Assembly: GCA_963575745.1 (NCBI GenBank)
Contig: CAUYUJ010016714.1
Coordinates: 129,001-193,000 of the forward strand
Length of the DNA stretch: 64,000 bases
Reading direction: 5' to 3'
Origin: Prorocentrum cordatum
Taxonomy: Eukaryota; Sar; Dinophyceae; Prorocentrales; Prorocentraceae
Numbering within the stretch: position 1 is the stretch's first letter; each line of letters opens with the position of its first letter. A program made the position numbers and the translations under genes. Shown piece by piece: positions 62,928 to 64,000 of this stretch. Below the pieces are notes generated by a model. It did no database searches. It was not told where the DNA came from and saw nothing but the letters and a program-made list of their open reading frames with translations.

Positions 62928-63697
62928 TCAGGAACGGCTCGTCGTTTACCAGCCTTGGAAACACGGTATCTGATAGCACCGAAATCACGCCTAGCAGCAG
63001 CATAGTGTTCATCAAGAAGAGCCGTGGGCCCAGGAACGCGGGCAATCCACTGAGCGCGCCAAGCACGCCAATCTGGCACAGGATGCGCAGACATGCCCCC
63101 CTCGGGGCCAGGGCGGGAGAAAAGCTCTTTCAACTGCACAGCGTCGTCAACCGTGCCACGGATCGTACTATAGTCACGCCTCTTGGGCCCAAAACGAGAA
63201 TCCGCAGCGCGGCGAGCAAGACGAGTAGCTTCGGCCAGACGGCGATGACGCCAATGCTCCCGAACCTCCTCTAAAAGAGCTTCTCTCCGTGCCTCAGCCT
63301 CCCGTCGTCGAAACACACGGTAAAGACGAGAGACGTGTCGCAGCCGATCTTGAATCTGCTGAACAAAGGATTCATCAACGTCGGGGAGCAACAGACGAAG
63401 CTGGCGACGCTGCTCTAAAAGTTGCTCTCGCTCAAGATGAAACTGCTCCGAAACCTCACCCCTAGCCCCCTGAAGTACCTGCTGGCCCACCTCAATCAAC
63501 AGCGAATTCAGTTCCTCAAAGAACTCATCAGCCGTCGAGCGAGCGAGCAGTCCATGAAGCAAGTTAGTATCCTGCTCGACGCGCGCGCGCAAGGCAGCCG
63601 CGAACTCGGCTCGGCGCTCTCCGCGCCTCACACAGCGCATGAGAGCATCGCGACCCCAGAAGGCAGGGCGTGCGAAAGGAGGGGTGTCCGACGGCAT
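62792..63697 (-). pseudogene. LINE linker between endonuclease and reverse transcriptase
   Basis: A 301-codon frame. It continues the endonuclease (DPYILSMPSD just upstream), then a charged helical, probably coiled-coil region (about residues 30-170, for example EQFHLEREQLLEQRRQLRLL), then WRAWRAQWIARVPGP and WSPPLELWWLVFSPSE, which leads into the reverse transcriptase fingers. It ends by frameshift: the reverse transcriptase continues in another phase from about 62840. Layout and motifs fit dinoflagellate LINE ORF2. Confidence 0.65.
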
Positions 63698-63999
63698 AGA
63701 GAGAATGTAGGGGTCTTGATCATAATGAGAAGGTGGTCAGCTGGCTTCTGACTCGGAATAAGCTGCAACTCTCGGCCCACTCGGCGCAAAGGCCCGCAGT
63801 TCGACATATTCTGCACGAGCGGCCGAGGAAGACACATAAAGTCTATGGCGCTGCTGCCGTCATTGTTCGAGAAGAACGTCGGCACGCGCCCCCGCGCGCA
63901 GTTTGCCGCGCAAAGATCGTGGGCGCCGAGGACCTCGGCGACAGCAATGCCAGCATAGTGGGCCTTCGTGGAGAACTCTGGAGGTACCGCATAGCGCCC
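63640..63999 (-). pseudogene. LINE endonuclease (EEP family), C-terminal part
   Basis: Open from the window edge. AGIAVAEVLGAHDLCAANC is followed by VPTFFSNNDGSSAIDFM, where S-A-I-D-F corresponds to the conserved S-x-I-D-(H/Y) block, and then by PADHLLI, the degenerate S-D-H motif. In apurinic-type LINE endonucleases these residues hold the catalytic Asp and His that nick the target DNA. Only the last third of the domain is in the window. The Ser of SDH is Ala here, and the frame is lost soon after (about 63700). Confidence 0.7.
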
Positions 64000-64000
64000 A

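Larger units (their letters stand above)
61051..64000 (-). mobile_element. Non-LTR retrotransposon (LINE), 5'-truncated by the window edge
   Basis: Minus-strand order from the right edge is endonuclease C-terminal part, linker, reverse transcriptase, C2H2 zinc finger. The parts fall in four frame segments (changes at about 63700, 62840 and 61370), so as given the element is not translatable as one protein. No poly-A or target duplication was identified at its 3' end near 61050. The following ORF1-like frame (60114-60936) on the same strand suggests head-to-tail elements. Confidence 0.8.

Overview
The window reads as nuclear DNA of a GC-rich dinoflagellate, possibly of the Prorocentrum type; the species is inference. 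The evidence is: (i) a dinoflagellate spliced-leader (DinoSL) relic in the tandem full-plus-truncated arrangement produced when a trans-spliced mRNA is retroposed and trans-spliced again; (ii) a copy of a short lysine-rich protein family that I know only from dinoflagellates; (iii) dinoflagellate-style LINE remnants (YADD reverse transcriptase, C2H2 zinc finger at the C-terminal end); (iv) a probable GA-AG intron in a conserved gene; (v) gene-poor sequence packed with simple repeats, minisatellites and small terminal-inverted-repeat (TIR) elements.

The one convincing cellular gene is a MutS homologue of the MSH2 type on the minus strand. A 767-codon exon (41329-43629) ends inside the ATPase domain. 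An exon carrying the conserved DQSYG segment follows 1,146 bases downstream (40021-40182). The intron holds two TIR elements, each with its own target duplication. Neither the N-terminal mismatch-binding domain nor the C-terminal helical tail was found.

Layout. 0-10 kb: TIR elements (families A, B, D, E), triplet arrays and a 1-kb tandem duplication that interrupts a family E element. 10-23 kb: more TIR elements (B, C, D, E, F, H), a 57-bp array, a CGT array and a 15-bp array. 23-27 kb: remains of a LINE 3' end and of a gag-like retroelement. 27-39 kb: GGA/CCT and ATC arrays, an 18-bp minisatellite in inverted arms, an 89-bp satellite and a nested foldback. 39.6-43.6 kb: MSH2. 44-53 kb: minisatellites, TIR elements and the retroposed pseudogene (47314-47797). 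53-57 kb: CCT, CAT, ATC and GGA tracts. 57-64 kb: a degraded reverse transcriptase, a zinc-finger/ORF1-like pair, and a LINE running off the right edge; all lie on the minus strand.

Family letters A-N are mine and only link copies within this window. Most long open frames are translations of triplet repeats and are not called. No tRNA, rRNA, CRISPR array or bacterial-type operon was seen.
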